From positions 39,960-103,959 of the forward strand of contig CACHCY010000004.1 of the NCBI GenBank assembly GCA_902578495.1: a stretch of 64,000 nt of DNA. The letters are read 5' to 3'. Positions 10,599 to 21,441 of this stretch are shown here, in pieces. Position 1 is the stretch's first letter. Each line of letters opens with the position of its first letter. The DNA comes from an uncultured SAR86 cluster bacterium. Its GTDB lineage: Bacteria > Pseudomonadota > Gammaproteobacteria > Magnimaribacterales > AG-339-G14. Position numbers and translations under genes: made by a program. The notes beneath the pieces were generated by a model. The model saw only the letters and a program-made list of their open reading frames with translations, ran no database searches and was not told where the DNA came from.

Positions 10599-12596
10599 AT
10601 GAGTAAACCATTTGAAATAGTTTCAGCATTTAAGCCTTCTGGAGATCAACCAGTTGCTATTCAAAAAGTGGTTGAAGGAATTAATTCGGGTCTATTAAAT
10701 CAAACACTAAAGGGAGTAACTGGCTCAGGAAAAACATTCGCTATGGCGAACGTTATTCAAAACCTTCAAAGACCGGCCATCGTCATGGCTCATAATAAAA
10801 CTTTAGCTGCACAGCTTTATGGAGAGTTTAAAGAATTTTTTCCAAACAATGCAGTTGAATATTTTGTTTCTTACTACGATTATTATCAGCCTGAAGCTTA
10901 CGTCCCAGTGTCAGATACCTTTATAGAAAAAGATGCTTCTATAAATGAACATATTGAACAAATGAGACTTTCAGCAACAAAAGCTGTAATGGAGAGACGG
11001 GATGTTGTGATTGTCGCCACGGTCTCAGCTATCTATGGATTGGGTGATCCAAAATCATATTTGCAAATGGTTCTTCATTTAGATGTAGGGGATGAAATAG
11101 ACCAAAGAATTATTCTTAGAAGACTTGCTGAGCTTCAATATTCCAGAAATGAAGTAGATTTCAAAAGAGCTACTTTTAGAGTCAGAGGCGACGTGATTGA
11201 TATTTTTCCAGCAGATTCAGATAAGGAAGCCGTGAGAATTGAACTTTTTGATAGTGAAATCGAAGCTATAAAGTTTTTTGATCCTCTTACGGGAGAAATT
11301 TTTAGGGAAGTGCCTAGAGTAACAATTTTCCCAAAGACTCATTACGTAACATCAAAAGAAGTTATTGCGAATGCTATTAATAAGATAAAAAGTGAAATGA
11401 AAGAAAGGGTCAGCTATCTTGAAGCTAATAATAAACTTGTAGAAGCCCAAAGAATTGAGCAAAGAACAAAATATGACTTGGAGATGATGAGGGAATTAGG
11501 TTTTTGCAGCGGAATTGAAAATTACTCCAGATATCTTTCTGGAAGAGAGGAAGGTGAGGCTCCTCCTACGCTTTACGAATATTTACCAGAGGATGCGCTA
11601 GTATTTATTGATGAATCTCACGTTACTTTGCCTCAACTAACCGGAATGTATAGAGGAGATAGATCAAGAAAAGAAACATTAGTTGAGTATGGTTTCAGAC
11701 TTCCAAGTGCTTTAGATAACCGTCCGTTAAGATTCGATGAGTGGGAGAGTTTATCCGGTCAAAGAATATTTGTTTCAGCAACGCCTGGAAATTATGAAAA
11801 TGATAATTCAGGACAAACAGTTGATCTGATTGTAAGGCCAACAGGATTGCTTGATCCAACGATAGAAATCAAACCTGCGGAAAACCAAGTAGATGATCTG
11901 CTTGACCAAATTCATAAGAGAATTAAGAAGAAGGAAAGAGTTTTAGTGACTGTTTTAACGAAGAGAATGGCAGAGGATTTAAGCAGTTACTTGTATGAAC
12001 AAGACATAGATGTTCGATATTTGCATTCTGATATTGATACCGTCGAAAGGGTCGAGATACTACGAGATCTCAGACTTGGAAAGTTTGATGTTCTGGTTGG
12101 TATAAATTTGTTGAGAGAGGGTCTTGATCTTCCGGAGGTATCTTTAGTAGCTGTTTTGGATGCTGATAAAGAAGGCTTTTTAAGATCTGAAACTTCTTTA
12201 ATTCAGACTATAGGAAGAGCAGCTAGACATAAAAGTGGACATGCAATTTTATATGCAGATCAAATGACTGGTTCAATAGAGAGGACAATAAAAGAAACAG
12301 AACACAGACGAAGCCTGCAAAGAAAATATAATAAAGAAAATAATATCAAGCCAGAAAGTATCCTTAAAAGTGTCAGTGATATTATGGAGGGAGCAAGAAA
12401 TATTCCGGGTAAAAAATTCATTGAGGAAGCACAAGAATTAATTGATGAAGACTATTCCTCTCCCAAGGAGCTGGCTAGAAGAATTGATGAACTAGAATCT
12501 TTGATGTTAGAACACGCAAACAAGCTGGAGTTTGAAGAAGCTGCAAATATTAGAGATCAGATATCCGTATTGAAAGAAAAATTAATTGCCGCTTAA
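10599..12596 (+). CDS. uvrB: Excinuclease ABC subunit B
   Basis: Damage-verifying helicase of nucleotide excision repair. Walker A TGSGKTF lies near residue 43, the beta-hairpin [12 protein letters not shown] near 95, DESHVTLPQ near 345, and helicase motif [11 protein letters not shown] near 540. The C-terminus carries the UVR domain that contacts UvrC ([23 protein letters not shown]). 665 residues, normal length. No LexA-type CTGT-N8-ACAG box is visible in the 30 bases before the ATG, in contrast to umuDC at the end of the window. Confidence 0.98.
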   Translation: MSKPFEIVSAFKPSGDQPVAIQKVVEGINSGLLNQTLKGVTGSGKTFAMANVIQNLQRPAIVMAHNKTLAAQLYGEFKEFFPNNAVEYFVSYYDYYQPEAYVPVSDTFIEKDASINEHIEQMRLSATKAVMERRDVVIVATVSAIYGLGDPKSYLQMVLHLDVGDEIDQRIILRRLAELQYSRNEVDFKRATFRVRGDVIDIFPADSDKEAVRIELFDSEIEAIKFFDPLTGEIFREVPRVTIFPKTHYVTSKEVIANAINKIKSEMKERVSYLEANNKLVEAQRIEQRTKYDLEMMRELGFCSGIENYSRYLSGREEGEAPPTLYEYLPEDALVFIDESHVTLPQLTGMYRGDRSRKETLVEYGFRLPSALDNRPLRFDEWESLSGQRIFVSATPGNYENDNSGQTVDLIVRPTGLLDPTIEIKPAENQVDDLLDQIHKRIKKKERVLVTVLTKRMAEDLSSYLYEQDIDVRYLHSDIDTVERVEILRDLRLGKFDVLVGINLLREGLDLPEVSLVAVLDADKEGFLRSETSLIQTIGRAARHKSGHAILYADQMTGSIERTIKETEHRRSLQRKYNKENNIKPESILKSVSDIMEGARNIPGKKFIEEAQELIDEDYSSPKELARRIDELESLMLEHANKLEFEEAANIRDQISVLKEKLIAA

Positions 12597-12639
12597 TAAT
12601 TGCTTTTAAAAAAAGTTATAATGAGCTTTGCAAACTTCA

Positions 12640-15600
12640 ATGCCTTCAAAAGAAAATACTAAGCATCAAGTATTATTATTAGGAAAAAGCACTTTTTCTT
12701 CTTTTAAAACAAAGAAAATAATAAAGTTTCAGAAAACTAATCATTCTCTCAACATAAAATCTATTACTGATCTTTTTGTCCTAGAAATTACACAAAAATC
12801 CTATCAATCCAACAAGACAAAAATTTTGAAATTATTGGATGCAAGCGAAGTTAAGGACATCGATCAGAATTCAATAATTATATGCCCCAGAAGAGGTACA
12901 GAATCTCCTTGGGCATCCAAATCAAAAGATATTTTTATTAGTTGTGGAGTTGAAGATTTATTTAATATTGAAAAATTAAGAGTTTACAAAACTGAAGGCG
13001 TCAACGAACTTAATGATTCAGAACTATTTGACCCATTAACAGAAGAACACATCAAAAAAGAAAATTTAAATAATTTATTTTATAAAAATAAAAAAAAGCT
13101 TCTTAAAGAAATAGATCTTAATCAAAACATCAACGAAATTAATGCCAAACTTGGTTTGGCATTAAATGATTTTGAGATTGAATATTTAAAACAAAACTAT
13201 GAGGAGCTTGGAAGAAGACCAACTGACTGTGAGTTAATGATGTTTTCGCAAATTAACTCGGAACACTGCAGACATAAAATTTTTAATTCAAAGTGGGTAA
13301 TTGACGGTGAATCGGAAAATGCTTCCTTGTTTAGCTTCATTAAGGATACTTTTACTAATTATTCAGATGGAGTAATTTCTGCATACAAAGATAATGCCGC
13401 AGTTATAGAGGGAATAGGCAAAAAAAGGTTTTTTGCAGATCAGAAATCTAAAAAATACTCATTTATTGATGAGCAAGTAAATTTTTGTATAAAAGTAGAA
13501 ACACATAATCACCCTACAGGTATATCTCCTTTTCCAGGTGCAGCAACTGGATCTGGTGGAGAAATTAGAGATGAGGGAGCAACAGGCAGAGGTGCTAAAC
13601 CTAAGGCGGGTTTAACTGGGTATTCTGTCTCTTATCTCAGGCTTGATGAAGTTGAGCCTTGGGAGTTTGAAGGTAAATCTCCAAAAAGGATCGCTTCTCC
13701 AAAACAGATAATGATAGAAGCCCCAATTGGCGCTGCTTCTTATAACAATGAGTTTGGAAGACCTAATATCGTTGGATACTTTAGGTCATTCGAAAGAAAA
13801 ACTAAGAATACTCACTATGGATTTCATAAGCCTATTATGATTGCTGGCGGTCTAGGCAACATAAGACCTATGCATTCATTTAAAAAGAATGTCTCGGTTA
13901 ACTCAAAAGTTATCGTCCTTGGAGGCCCAAGTTATTTAATTGGTTTAGGAGGTGGGTCCGCATCTTCTCTTGCATCCGGACAATCTGATGATGAGCTTGA
14001 TTTTGCATCTGTACAGAGAGGCAATCCTGAAATACAAAGACGATGCCAAGAAGTTGTCGATGCCTGCTGGGCAATGGCTGAGAAAAATCCTATATCTTTC
14101 ATTCACGATGTTGGAGCGGGTGGTCTATCTAATGCAATACCAGAAATAGCAAACGATGCTGGTTATGGAGCAAAAATTGAATTATCACAGATTCCAGTAG
14201 CTGATGAATCTCTGTCTCCATTGGAGATTTGGTGTAATGAATCGCAAGAAAGATATGTAATTCTCATTGAAGAAAGTGATCTTCAAGCCTTTGAAGATAT
14301 ATGCTTCAGAGAAAAATGTCCTTTTGCAGTAGTAGGCGAACTGACTGAGGAAAAAAAATTAACTCTTAACTCGCCTGATGAGGATATTCAACCAATTGAT
14401 TTACCGATGAAACTCTTATTTGGAGCAAATGAAAATTTAAAAAGGGAATTTTCTTCAGTGCCTGACAATCAGATACAAGACAATCTCCCAGACATTCATA
14501 TCAAAAAAACGTGGTTAAGTATTCTGAGTCATCCAACGGTAGGCTCTAAAAATTTTTTAATTTCCATTGCTGACAGGAACGTAGGTGGACTTACTTACAG
14601 AGATCAATTTGTTGGAAAATACCAAATGCCAGTCGCAGATAACGCTGTAACACTTTCCTCTTTTGAAGGCTTAGGCGGAGAGGCTATGGCAATGGGAGAG
14701 AAATCTCCAATTGCAACAAAAAATGCAGAAGCTTCAGTAAGAATGGCTTTATCTGAATCAATTTTAAATATCTTATCTAGCGGAGTTAACAAATTATCTG
14801 ATGTGAAAATCTCAGCAAACTGGATGGCTAACCCAAACAAAAATGAATCCAATAGTGATTTATTTAATTCAGTTAAATCTTTATCTGAGGATATATGCAA
14901 AATTTGGAAAATAACAATTCCTGTAGGAAAGGATTCAATGTCTATGGAGACAAGATGGAATAATGAAAAAGATATCGTGGTATCGCCTCTTAGTTTAGTA
15001 GCTTCTTCTTTCTGCAAAGTAAAAGATGTTACAAAAGCTATTACTCCTGAAATTAAAAATATAAATGATACTGAGTTACTTCTTTTGGATTTAAGTAATA
15101 AGAAGTCTCGATTAGGAGGATCAATTCTTGAAGAAGTATTGCAAAAGGATCTAGGAAGAACTCCAGATGTTGAGCACATTACAACTTTACCTCTATTTTT
15201 CAATTACATAACTTCTCTAGTTCAGAAAGGTCAAATTTTAGCCTTACACGACAGATCAGATGGCGGTTTAGCAGCCTGTCTTTCAGAAATGGTTTTGTGT
15301 AGCGAATTGGGAGCAGAAATAGATATTGGATTCTTGGATGAAAAGAAGGTTTCTAGTTTTTTATTTAACGAAGAACTAGGCCTTGTAATACAAGTTGAAA
15401 AAAATACTGCTAAAGAAATTAAACAAACTCTAAAAGATTCTTCTTATGGTGCTAGTGTCATTGAACTAGGCAATCCTATTAAAGAGAATAATTTAATTAT
15501 TTCCATTGAAAAAGAGAGATTAGAGTTCTCTTATAAAGAAATGATGGAAAATTGGTGGAAGGTATCTCACAAAATACAAAAAGAAAGAGATAATCCTAAA

Positions 15601-16467
15601 GTTGCAGACGAAGAACTTCGATCAGTTCTTAACCCAAAAAAGAGAAAACTAAGTCAAGATATCAAATTTCGACAACCCTCTTACTCGTACTCATCCAGAC
15701 CGAGAATTGCAATTTTAAGAGAGCAAGGCATAAATGGACATACTGAGATGGCTGCAGCTTTTCATCAAGCTTATTTTGATCCCTACGACGTTCACATGTC
15801 TGATTTAATAACGAAAGAAAAAAACTTGAAAGATTTTTCAGGGATAGTTTTTCCGGGAGGATTTTCCTACGGAGATGTTCTCGGAGCAGGAAAAGGTTGG
15901 GCAAACTCAATTCTATTTAATTCATTTTTACACGATGAATTTTCTGAATTCTTTTCTGATAAAAATAAGATTGTTTTGGGAGTATGTAATGGATGCCAAA
16001 TACTATCAAGCCTAAAAAAAATAATTCCTGGAGCTGAAAACTGGCCAAATTTTATAAAAAACCATTCTGATCAATTCGAAGCAAGATTAACTCAAGTGAA
16101 TGTTCAAAAATCATCATCTGCCTTTTTTGATGGTATGGCTGGCTCAAGACTGATTGTGCCCGTTGCTCATGGAGAGGGGAGAGCACAGTTTGAATCCAAT
16201 AAATCATTCGATAAATTTTCTGAAGAGAAGCTTGCAGTTATAAAATATTGCGATGATGAAAGTAGTCCTACTCAAAATTATCCGCTTAATCCAAATGGTT
16301 CAAAGGATGGAATAGCTGGCTGTACTTCAAAAGATGGAAGGATAACTGCAATGATGCCTCATCCTGAAAGAGCGTTTCTAAATAGACAGATCTCTTGGAC
16401 AGATTCTGAAGATGAATTTAGTCCTTGGAAAACAATTTTTTTAAATGCAAGAATGGCTATTAATTAA
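12640..16467 (+). CDS. purL: Phosphoribosylformylglycinamidine synthase, large fused form
   Basis: ATP- and glutamine-dependent conversion of FGAR to FGAM in purine synthesis. It is the long proteobacterial form with linker, two AIRS-like ATP-binding halves and a C-terminal class I glutaminase. Landmarks: SEHCRHKIFNS near residue 208, ETHNHPTGISPFPGAATGSGGEIRDEG near 288, the second half from about 620, and GVCNGCQILSS with the glutaminase Cys near 1110; PHPER near 1250 supplies its His/Glu. I prefer the ATG at 12640; a TTG at 12628 would add four residues. TATAAT at 12616-12621 is a plausible -10 box. The TAA stop shares TTAA with the convergent Nudix gene. Confidence 0.97.
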   Translation: MPSKENTKHQVLLLGKSTFSSFKTKKIIKFQKTNHSLNIKSITDLFVLEITQKSYQSNKTKILKLLDASEVKDIDQNSIIICPRRGTESPWASKSKDIFISCGVEDLFNIEKLRVYKTEGVNELNDSELFDPLTEEHIKKENLNNLFYKNKKKLLKEIDLNQNINEINAKLGLALNDFEIEYLKQNYEELGRRPTDCELMMFSQINSEHCRHKIFNSKWVIDGESENASLFSFIKDTFTNYSDGVISAYKDNAAVIEGIGKKRFFADQKSKKYSFIDEQVNFCIKVETHNHPTGISPFPGAATGSGGEIRDEGATGRGAKPKAGLTGYSVSYLRLDEVEPWEFEGKSPKRIASPKQIMIEAPIGAASYNNEFGRPNIVGYFRSFERKTKNTHYGFHKPIMIAGGLGNIRPMHSFKKNVSVNSKVIVLGGPSYLIGLGGGSASSLASGQSDDELDFASVQRGNPEIQRRCQEVVDACWAMAEKNPISFIHDVGAGGLSNAIPEIANDAGYGAKIELSQIPVADESLSPLEIWCNESQERYVILIEESDLQAFEDICFREKCPFAVVGELTEEKKLTLNSPDEDIQPIDLPMKLLFGANENLKREFSSVPDNQIQDNLPDIHIKKTWLSILSHPTVGSKNFLISIADRNVGGLTYRDQFVGKYQMPVADNAVTLSSFEGLGGEAMAMGEKSPIATKNAEASVRMALSESILNILSSGVNKLSDVKISANWMANPNKNESNSDLFNSVKSLSEDICKIWKITIPVGKDSMSMETRWNNEKDIVVSPLSLVASSFCKVKDVTKAITPEIKNINDTELLLLDLSNKKSRLGGSILEEVLQKDLGRTPDVEHITTLPLFFNYITSLVQKGQILALHDRSDGGLAACLSEMVLCSELGAEIDIGFLDEKKVSSFLFNEELGLVIQVEKNTAKEIKQTLKDSSYGASVIELGNPIKENNLIISIEKERLEFSYKEMMENWWKVSHKIQKERDNPKVADEELRSVLNPKKRKLSQDIKFRQPSYSYSSRPRIAILREQGINGHTEMAAAFHQAYFDPYDVHMSDLITKEKNLKDFSGIVFPGGFSYGDVLGAGKGWANSILFNSFLHDEFSEFFSDKNKIVLGVCNGCQILSSLKKIIPGAENWPNFIKNHSDQFEARLTQVNVQKSSSAFFDGMAGSRLIVPVAHGEGRAQFESNKSFDKFSEEKLAVIKYCDDESSPTQNYPLNPNGSKDGIAGCTSKDGRITAMMPHPERAFLNRQISWTDSEDEFSPWKTIFLNARMAIN

Positions 16468-16997
16468 CGTCTAATAATATCTTCAGTTCTTAAAACAAAA
16501 TTACCGCTCTTAAGGTCGGCAAAAAAATTCTTTAAAGACGAATTTACCCAAGGGAATGCAAGAATATCCCATGGAATTTCTTCCTCATCAAATAATCCAA
16601 TCTCTGAGCTTTCTGAAGTTACGCTGAAATCATTCGGTCCTACTTTAGCAAGGTATATCATATAAACTTGATTGATCTGAGGAATGTTGAAAATACCATA
16701 TAGTTCACCAGCTTCAACATCAGCATTGGTTTCTTCTTTTGTCTCTCTTAAAGCTCCCTGAATTAGAGTTTCACCATTTTCGTAAAAACCTGCTGGCAGA
16801 GTCCATAAGCCCAATCTGGGTTGAATTGCTCTTTTACATAAGAGTACTTTATTTTCAAAAAAGGGAAGAGTGCCAACAACTACTTTTGGATTTTCATAAT
16901 GGATAGCTCCACAGGAATCGCAACAAAATCTTTCCCTATTATCATCTTCCGGGATTTTTAAAACGACGTTTCCACCGCAGACACTACAATATTTCAA
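16464..16997 (-). CDS. Nudix hydrolase with N-terminal zinc ribbon
   Basis: 177 residues: an N-terminal zinc ribbon with two cysteine pairs (YCSVCGG and CCDSCGA), then a Nudix fold. The Nudix box runs from GFYENGE to REtkEET, with the usual final Gly replaced (EETNAD). The enzyme should hydrolyse a nucleoside diphosphate linked to another group; the ribbon-plus-Nudix layout recalls NAD(H) pyrophosphatases of the NudC group, but the protein is much shorter and lacks the NudC tail, so substrate is unknown. Convergent with purL (4-base overlap), divergent from the next Nudix gene. Confidence 0.85.
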   Translation of the reverse strand: MKYCSVCGGNVVLKIPEDDNRERFCCDSCGAIHYENPKVVVGTLPFFENKVLLCKRAIQPRLGLWTLPAGFYENGETLIQGALRETKEETNADVEAGELYGIFNIPQINQVYMIYLAKVGPNDFSVTSESSEIGLFDEEEIPWDILAFPWVNSSLKNFFADLKSGNFVLRTEDIIRR

Positions 16998-17029
16998 TTT
17001 AAGTTTATTTAGTTTTGAAGGTATTTTTT

Positions 17030-17617
17030 ATGAGATACTCAATATGTATGATACCTAAAATTAAGGAAAACTTAAGCTCATATAAGCCCTCAGGTCCAAT
17101 AGTAGGATTACCACAAGCAGCAGTATTAATTCTCCTTCATGAGACGAACGAAGATCTCAATTTAATTTACTGTTTGAGATCTAATAATCTTCCGACTCAT
17201 GCTGGTGAGGTTGCTTTTCCCGGAGGGAAAAGAGAAGAAAAAGATGAAACGTTGAGAGATACTGCTTTGAGAGAGGCGCAAGAAGAGGTAAATCTGGAAT
17301 TAAAAGACGTGGAAGTTTTAGGAGAAATAAGTTCTGTGCAATCAAGGTTTGGATTAAGCGTAACTCCTTATATCGGCATACTCAAAAATAACTCATTAAT
17401 AGCTGATGGCAAAGAAATTGCAGAAGTTTTCAGTGTGCCCTTAAATTTTATTAAAAATAATATGCAAAAAGAACAAAAATCTGAAAACTGGGATAATAAA
17501 AAAGTTTTTTTTCCTTTTTTTGAATTTGAAAATAAAATGGTATGGGGGCTCACTGCTTATATGACTGTTGAGTTTTTAAAGCTTCTTGATATTGAAATAG
17601 ATTTAACAAGGAAATAA
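17030..17617 (+). CDS. Nudix hydrolase, CoA pyrophosphatase type (NudL-like)
   Basis: Probably cleaves coenzyme A or acyl-CoA to 3',5'-ADP and phosphopantetheine. LRSNNLPTHAGEVAFPGGKREEKDE is the signature of the NudL/UPF0035 group, joined to a canonical Nudix box ending REaqEEvnL. ATG codons at 17030 and 17048 and a TTG at 17015 are all possible starts; none has a clear ribosome site, and the conserved part starts only at about residue 25. The stop TAA overlaps the ATG of the next gene (TAATG), which suggests translational coupling with the carbonic anhydrase-like gene. Confidence 0.85.
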   Translation: MRYSICMIPKIKENLSSYKPSGPIVGLPQAAVLILLHETNEDLNLIYCLRSNNLPTHAGEVAFPGGKREEKDETLRDTALREAQEEVNLELKDVEVLGEISSVQSRFGLSVTPYIGILKNNSLIADGKEIAEVFSVPLNFIKNNMQKEQKSENWDNKKVFFPFFEFENKMVWGLTAYMTVEFLKLLDIEIDLTRK

Positions 17618-18144
17618 TGATTTATAAATTAGATGATCATAAAGTAACTACAGATGGCGACGATTTTTATGTTGCAGAGACTGCAACAGTAGTTGGAAGA
17701 GTAACCTTAAAAAAAGATGCATCAGTTTGGTTTGGTGCAGTTGTCAGGGGTGATGTTGAAGACATAATCATAGGTCAGGGTTCAAACGTTCAAGATCTAT
17801 CCGTAATACATGCAGATCCGGGCAGCCCAACTATTATTGGTGATAATGTTACTGTAGGACATAAAGTCATGTTGCATGGTTGCCAAATTGGAAATAATTC
17901 ACTGATAGGTATTAATGCAGTGGTCTTAAACGGTGCGAAGATTGGAGAAAATTGCCTAATTGGAGCTAACTCGTTAGTGACCGAAAATACTGTAATTCCA
18001 GATAATTCTATGTTCTTAGGCTCTCCTGGAAAGGTTGTAAAAACTTTAGGTCCTGAAATGAAAGATTTTTTGCTTGCTTCAGCTGTTCACTACGTCGAAA
18101 ATTACAAAAGATTTAAAAAAGGGATGTCGAAAGATGAAAACTGA
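17617..18144 (+). CDS. Gamma carbonic anhydrase family protein
   Basis: A left-handed beta-helix protein built of hexapeptide repeats (for example VRGDVEDIIIG, IGDNVTVGHKVMLHGCQIG, IGINAVVLNGAKIG). The likely zinc histidines are in VIHAD, TVGHKVMLHG, matching the gamma-CA/YrdA/CaiE group. Catalytic activity of YrdA-type members is variable, so the enzyme name is provisional. Cytoplasmic, 175 residues. It is coupled to the Nudix gene upstream by TAATG, and its 3' end overlaps the dienelactone hydrolase start by 11 bases. Confidence 0.9.
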   Translation: MIYKLDDHKVTTDGDDFYVAETATVVGRVTLKKDASVWFGAVVRGDVEDIIIGQGSNVQDLSVIHADPGSPTIIGDNVTVGHKVMLHGCQIGNNSLIGINAVVLNGAKIGENCLIGANSLVTENTVIPDNSMFLGSPGKVVKTLGPEMKDFLLASAVHYVENYKRFKKGMSKDEN

Positions 18145-18841
18145 AATTATTAATTACGATATAGATGGAAAAGATTTTTTGGGATATGCAGCTTTTCCTG
18201 ATGGTGATAATTTTCCAGCCGTAATCATTGCTCATACTTGGTCTGGAAGAGATCAATTTGTCGATGAAAAGGCAGAAAAACTTGCAGAGAATGGCTACCT
18301 TGGATTTGCGCTCGATATGTACGGCGATGGTATTGTTGGAGAAACTAATGAAGAAAATGCTGCTCGTATGCAACCACTTTTGGATGATAGAAAAGAGCTT
18401 TCAAAAAGAGTTAAGGCAGCCTACGATAAAGTTTCTTCCTTGCCAGGCGTAGACAAGTCAAAGATTGCAGTTTTTGGGTATTGTTTTGGTGGGTTAGTTT
18501 CCCTAGATTTGGCCAGAACTGGTGTTGATTTGAGAGGAAGTGCAAGTTTTCATGGATTCTTAGCTGGACCTGAAGAACCAATCAATGAACAAATTAAAGC
18601 TAAAATTTTAGCTATGCATGGCATGAAGGATCCAATGGTTGGAGAAGATCAAATGCAATCTTTTTATAAAGAGATGAGTGAAAAAGATGTTGACTGGCAG
18701 CTGCATATATATGGCGACTCTATGCATTCTTTTACAAATCCAGAAGCAAATAATCCAGACTTTGGGACAGTTTATTCAAAAGAGGCTGATAGAAGGTCTT
18801 GGATGTTGCTGATGGATTTTCTTGAAGAGGTCTTCTCATAA
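18134..18841 (+). CDS. Dienelactone hydrolase family protein
   Basis: Alpha/beta hydrolase of about 235 residues. The nucleophile is cysteine in FGYCFGG, as in true dienelactone hydrolases, with an acid residue in HGMKDPMV and the histidine in YGDSMHSFTNP. The start is taken at the ATG at 18134 (MKTEIINYDIDGKDFLGY); the frame extends upstream to a TTG at 18074, but that part lies inside the preceding gene and is not family-like. The natural substrate is unknown. It is followed directly by alaS. Confidence 0.87.
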   Translation: MKTEIINYDIDGKDFLGYAAFPDGDNFPAVIIAHTWSGRDQFVDEKAEKLAENGYLGFALDMYGDGIVGETNEENAARMQPLLDDRKELSKRVKAAYDKVSSLPGVDKSKIAVFGYCFGGLVSLDLARTGVDLRGSASFHGFLAGPEEPINEQIKAKILAMHGMKDPMVGEDQMQSFYKEMSEKDVDWQLHIYGDSMHSFTNPEANNPDFGTVYSKEADRRSWMLLMDFLEEVFS

Positions 18842-21436
18842 ATGCATTCTTCAGAAGTTAGAAAAAAATTTATTGATTTTTTTTCTTCTAAAGGACACCA
18901 AATAGTCGAAAGTTCTAGCGTTTTACCGTTAGATGATCAAACCCTTTTATTCACTAATTCTGGCATGAACCAGTTTAAAGATGTCTTTCTAGGTGCAGAA
19001 AAAAGAGACTACTTAACTGCAACTTCGGCCCAAAGATGCATTAGGGCTGGTGGTAAACATAACGACCTAGAAAACGTTGGGTATACCTTAAGACACCATA
19101 CTTTTTTTGAAATGTTAGGAAACTTTAGTTTTGGAGACTATTTCAAAAAAGAAGCAATCAAATATGCCTGGGAACTGTTAACTGAAATTTACAAAATTTC
19201 TCCTGAAAAACTATGGATAACTGTTCATATAGAAGACCAAGAATCAGAAAAGATTTGGTTAAATGAAATCGGAATCCAACCAGATCGAATTTCAAAGCTA
19301 GATGACGATAATTTCTGGTCAATGGGGGATACAGGACCCTGCGGGCCTTGCAGTGAAATATTTTATGATCATGGAGAGGCATTTTCAGGAGAGTCACCGG
19401 CAGAAGGCGTTGATACTGGAGATAGATTTGTTGAAATATACAATCTGGTCTTCATGCAGTTCAATAGGAGTCCTGATGGGGAACTTTCTCCCTTGCCCAA
19501 ACCATCCGTTGATACCGGCATGGGCCTTGAAAGAATCACGGCGGTTTTGCAAGGCATTAACGACAACTATGAAACTGATTTGTTCAAAGATTTAATAAAA
19601 AAAATAGCATTGAACTTGGGTGCACTAAATCTTGAAAATCCATCTCTTAGAGTTATCGCAGATCATTTAAGATCTAGTTCTTATTTGATAGCTGATGGCC
19701 TCTCCGTTTCTAATGAAGGCAGGGGTTACGTCCTTAGAAGAATCATAAGAAGAGCTTTGAGGCATGCATATAAGTTGAATCCTGATTATGAAAAACCTCT
19801 TTCAGGTCTTGTGAAGGAGTTAGTATCCCAAATGGGAAAAGAGCACGCTCTTTTAAGTAAAAATAAAAAAATCATAGAAAAAACCATAGAAAAAGAAGAA
19901 CAACAGTTCTCCCTAACTCTAAGAAATGGTATGCGCATTTTTGAGGATGAGACACCGAAGGATGTAAAGGAAGTATCTGGTGAACTCGCTTTCAAACTCT
20001 ATGATACTTTTGGATTTCCCCTAGACATGACCATAGATCTTGCAAGGGAAAAAAATATTTCAGTAAACATAAAGGAGTATGAGGAACTAATGGAACAACA
20101 GAGAGATCTTGCGAAAGCTTCATCTAATTTTGATTCTCTGATGCCGTCATCAATTTCCTTAGATAAGCCAACTAACTTTATCGGATATGACAAAAACAAA
20201 TGTAAATCTAAAGTGCTAAAGATTTTTGTAAATCAAAAAGAGCAAGAGACATTAGAGAGCGATGTAGATGCAATATTAATTTTAAATAAAACACCTTTTT
20301 ATGCTGAGTCAGGAGGTCAAGTTGGCGATCAAGGTTCTATTTCAGGTGAAGACTTCATTTTTGAAGTAAAAGATACTCAAAAGGTAGGAGATCAATTTAT
20401 TCACATTGGTAATTTGCAAAAAGGAACCCTTAAAGTTGGAAGTCAATGCGAGACTTCTATTAATGTAGATAGAAGGAATAAAATTATTAGAAATCATTCA
20501 GCTACTCATCTGCTTCATTCTGCACTCAGAAATGTATTGGGAGAACATGTCGAGCAAAAAGGCTCCTTAGTTTCAGATACATATTTTAGATTTGATTTTA
20601 CTCACGATGCTGCTTTAAAAATTGAAGAAGTACAACAAATTGAAAATTTAGTTAATGAAACAATTAGAAATAATATTTCTACTAAAATAGAAACTATGAG
20701 CTTTAAGAAGGCACAAGACAAAGGAGCGCTGGCTTTTTTTGGAGATAAGTATGGAGATGAGGTGCGCGTACTCTCTATAGGCGGAGACTTTTCTATTGAA
20801 CTATGTGGTGGAACTCATGTTGATTCGGCTGGGGATATTGGTTTTGTAAAAGTAACTAGTGAATCAAGTATTTCATCAGGCGTCAGAAGAATTGAAGCTT
20901 GCAGTGGAAAAGATGCGGAAGATTTCTCAAATAAATTTCAAAATTCTGGGCAAGAAGCAATGAGACTTTTGAACGTGAATGAAGAGGGTCTTATTTCAAA
21001 AATTAAAGAATTGATGGAAAAGAATAGTGAGTTAGAAAAATCGATTAAATCATCACAACAAAAAGAATTAGGCGAAGTAATAAAGAGTCTTGAACAAGAT
21101 ATTATTCAAATTAATTCTTACAAAGTTATCTTAAAGGAAATAAAAGGAATTAACTTAGGTTCAGCAAGATCTTTCATAGACGAACTAAAAAATAAAAATG
21201 AAAACTTAATTTGTGTTCTTGGTACGAAAGATGGTGATAAATCAAGCTTATTGGTTTCATCTTCAAAATCAATTCCAAAAGATGTTTTCAGTTCAAATGA
21301 TTTGTTACAATCCCTCGCTTCATTGATAGGCGGTAAAGGCGGAGGTAAACCAGATCATGCACAAGCAGGCGGTAGTCAAGTTAAAAACTTTGAAAAAGTT
21401 TTTTCTGAAGCTACAAAATATATTCAAAATCTTTAA
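18842..21436 (+). CDS. alaS: Alanyl-tRNA synthetase
   Basis: Charges tRNA-Ala and edits Ser/Gly mischarging. Catalytic domain in the first ~440 residues (LLFTNSGMNQFKDVFLG, RCIRAGGKHNDLENVG, HHTFFEMLGNFSFGDYFK). The editing domain shows HSATHLLHSALR and CGGTH zinc ligands near 560 and 660. The C-terminal domain ends GGKGGGKPDHAQAGG. 864 residues, near the E. coli length (876). It is followed 5 bases later by lysC, the conserved alaS-lysC order of many gammaproteobacteria. Confidence 0.98.
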   Translation: MHSSEVRKKFIDFFSSKGHQIVESSSVLPLDDQTLLFTNSGMNQFKDVFLGAEKRDYLTATSAQRCIRAGGKHNDLENVGYTLRHHTFFEMLGNFSFGDYFKKEAIKYAWELLTEIYKISPEKLWITVHIEDQESEKIWLNEIGIQPDRISKLDDDNFWSMGDTGPCGPCSEIFYDHGEAFSGESPAEGVDTGDRFVEIYNLVFMQFNRSPDGELSPLPKPSVDTGMGLERITAVLQGINDNYETDLFKDLIKKIALNLGALNLENPSLRVIADHLRSSSYLIADGLSVSNEGRGYVLRRIIRRALRHAYKLNPDYEKPLSGLVKELVSQMGKEHALLSKNKKIIEKTIEKEEQQFSLTLRNGMRIFEDETPKDVKEVSGELAFKLYDTFGFPLDMTIDLAREKNISVNIKEYEELMEQQRDLAKASSNFDSLMPSSISLDKPTNFIGYDKNKCKSKVLKIFVNQKEQETLESDVDAILILNKTPFYAESGGQVGDQGSISGEDFIFEVKDTQKVGDQFIHIGNLQKGTLKVGSQCETSINVDRRNKIIRNHSATHLLHSALRNVLGEHVEQKGSLVSDTYFRFDFTHDAALKIEEVQQIENLVNETIRNNISTKIETMSFKKAQDKGALAFFGDKYGDEVRVLSIGGDFSIELCGGTHVDSAGDIGFVKVTSESSISSGVRRIEACSGKDAEDFSNKFQNSGQEAMRLLNVNEEGLISKIKELMEKNSELEKSIKSSQQKELGEVIKSLEQDIIQINSYKVILKEIKGINLGSARSFIDELKNKNENLICVLGTKDGDKSSLLVSSSKSIPKDVFSSNDLLQSLASLIGGKGGGKPDHAQAGGSQVKNFEKVFSEATKYIQNL

Positions 21437-21441
21437 AAGGC

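Noticed and set aside
12621..12662. A 13-codon frame (MSFANFNAFKRKY) upstream of and overlapping the purL start, as a possible leader peptide
   Set aside because: It begins at the last base of a TATAAT that may be the -10 box, has no ribosome site and no regulatory residues linked to purines.
14604..15203. 199-residue minus-strand open frame inside purL
   Set aside because: It is a shadow of the purL frame with low-complexity composition and no recognisable motif.
18074..18133. Upstream TTG start for the dienelactone hydrolase
   Set aside because: It would place 20 residues inside the preceding gene with no similarity to the family; the ATG at 18134 fits.
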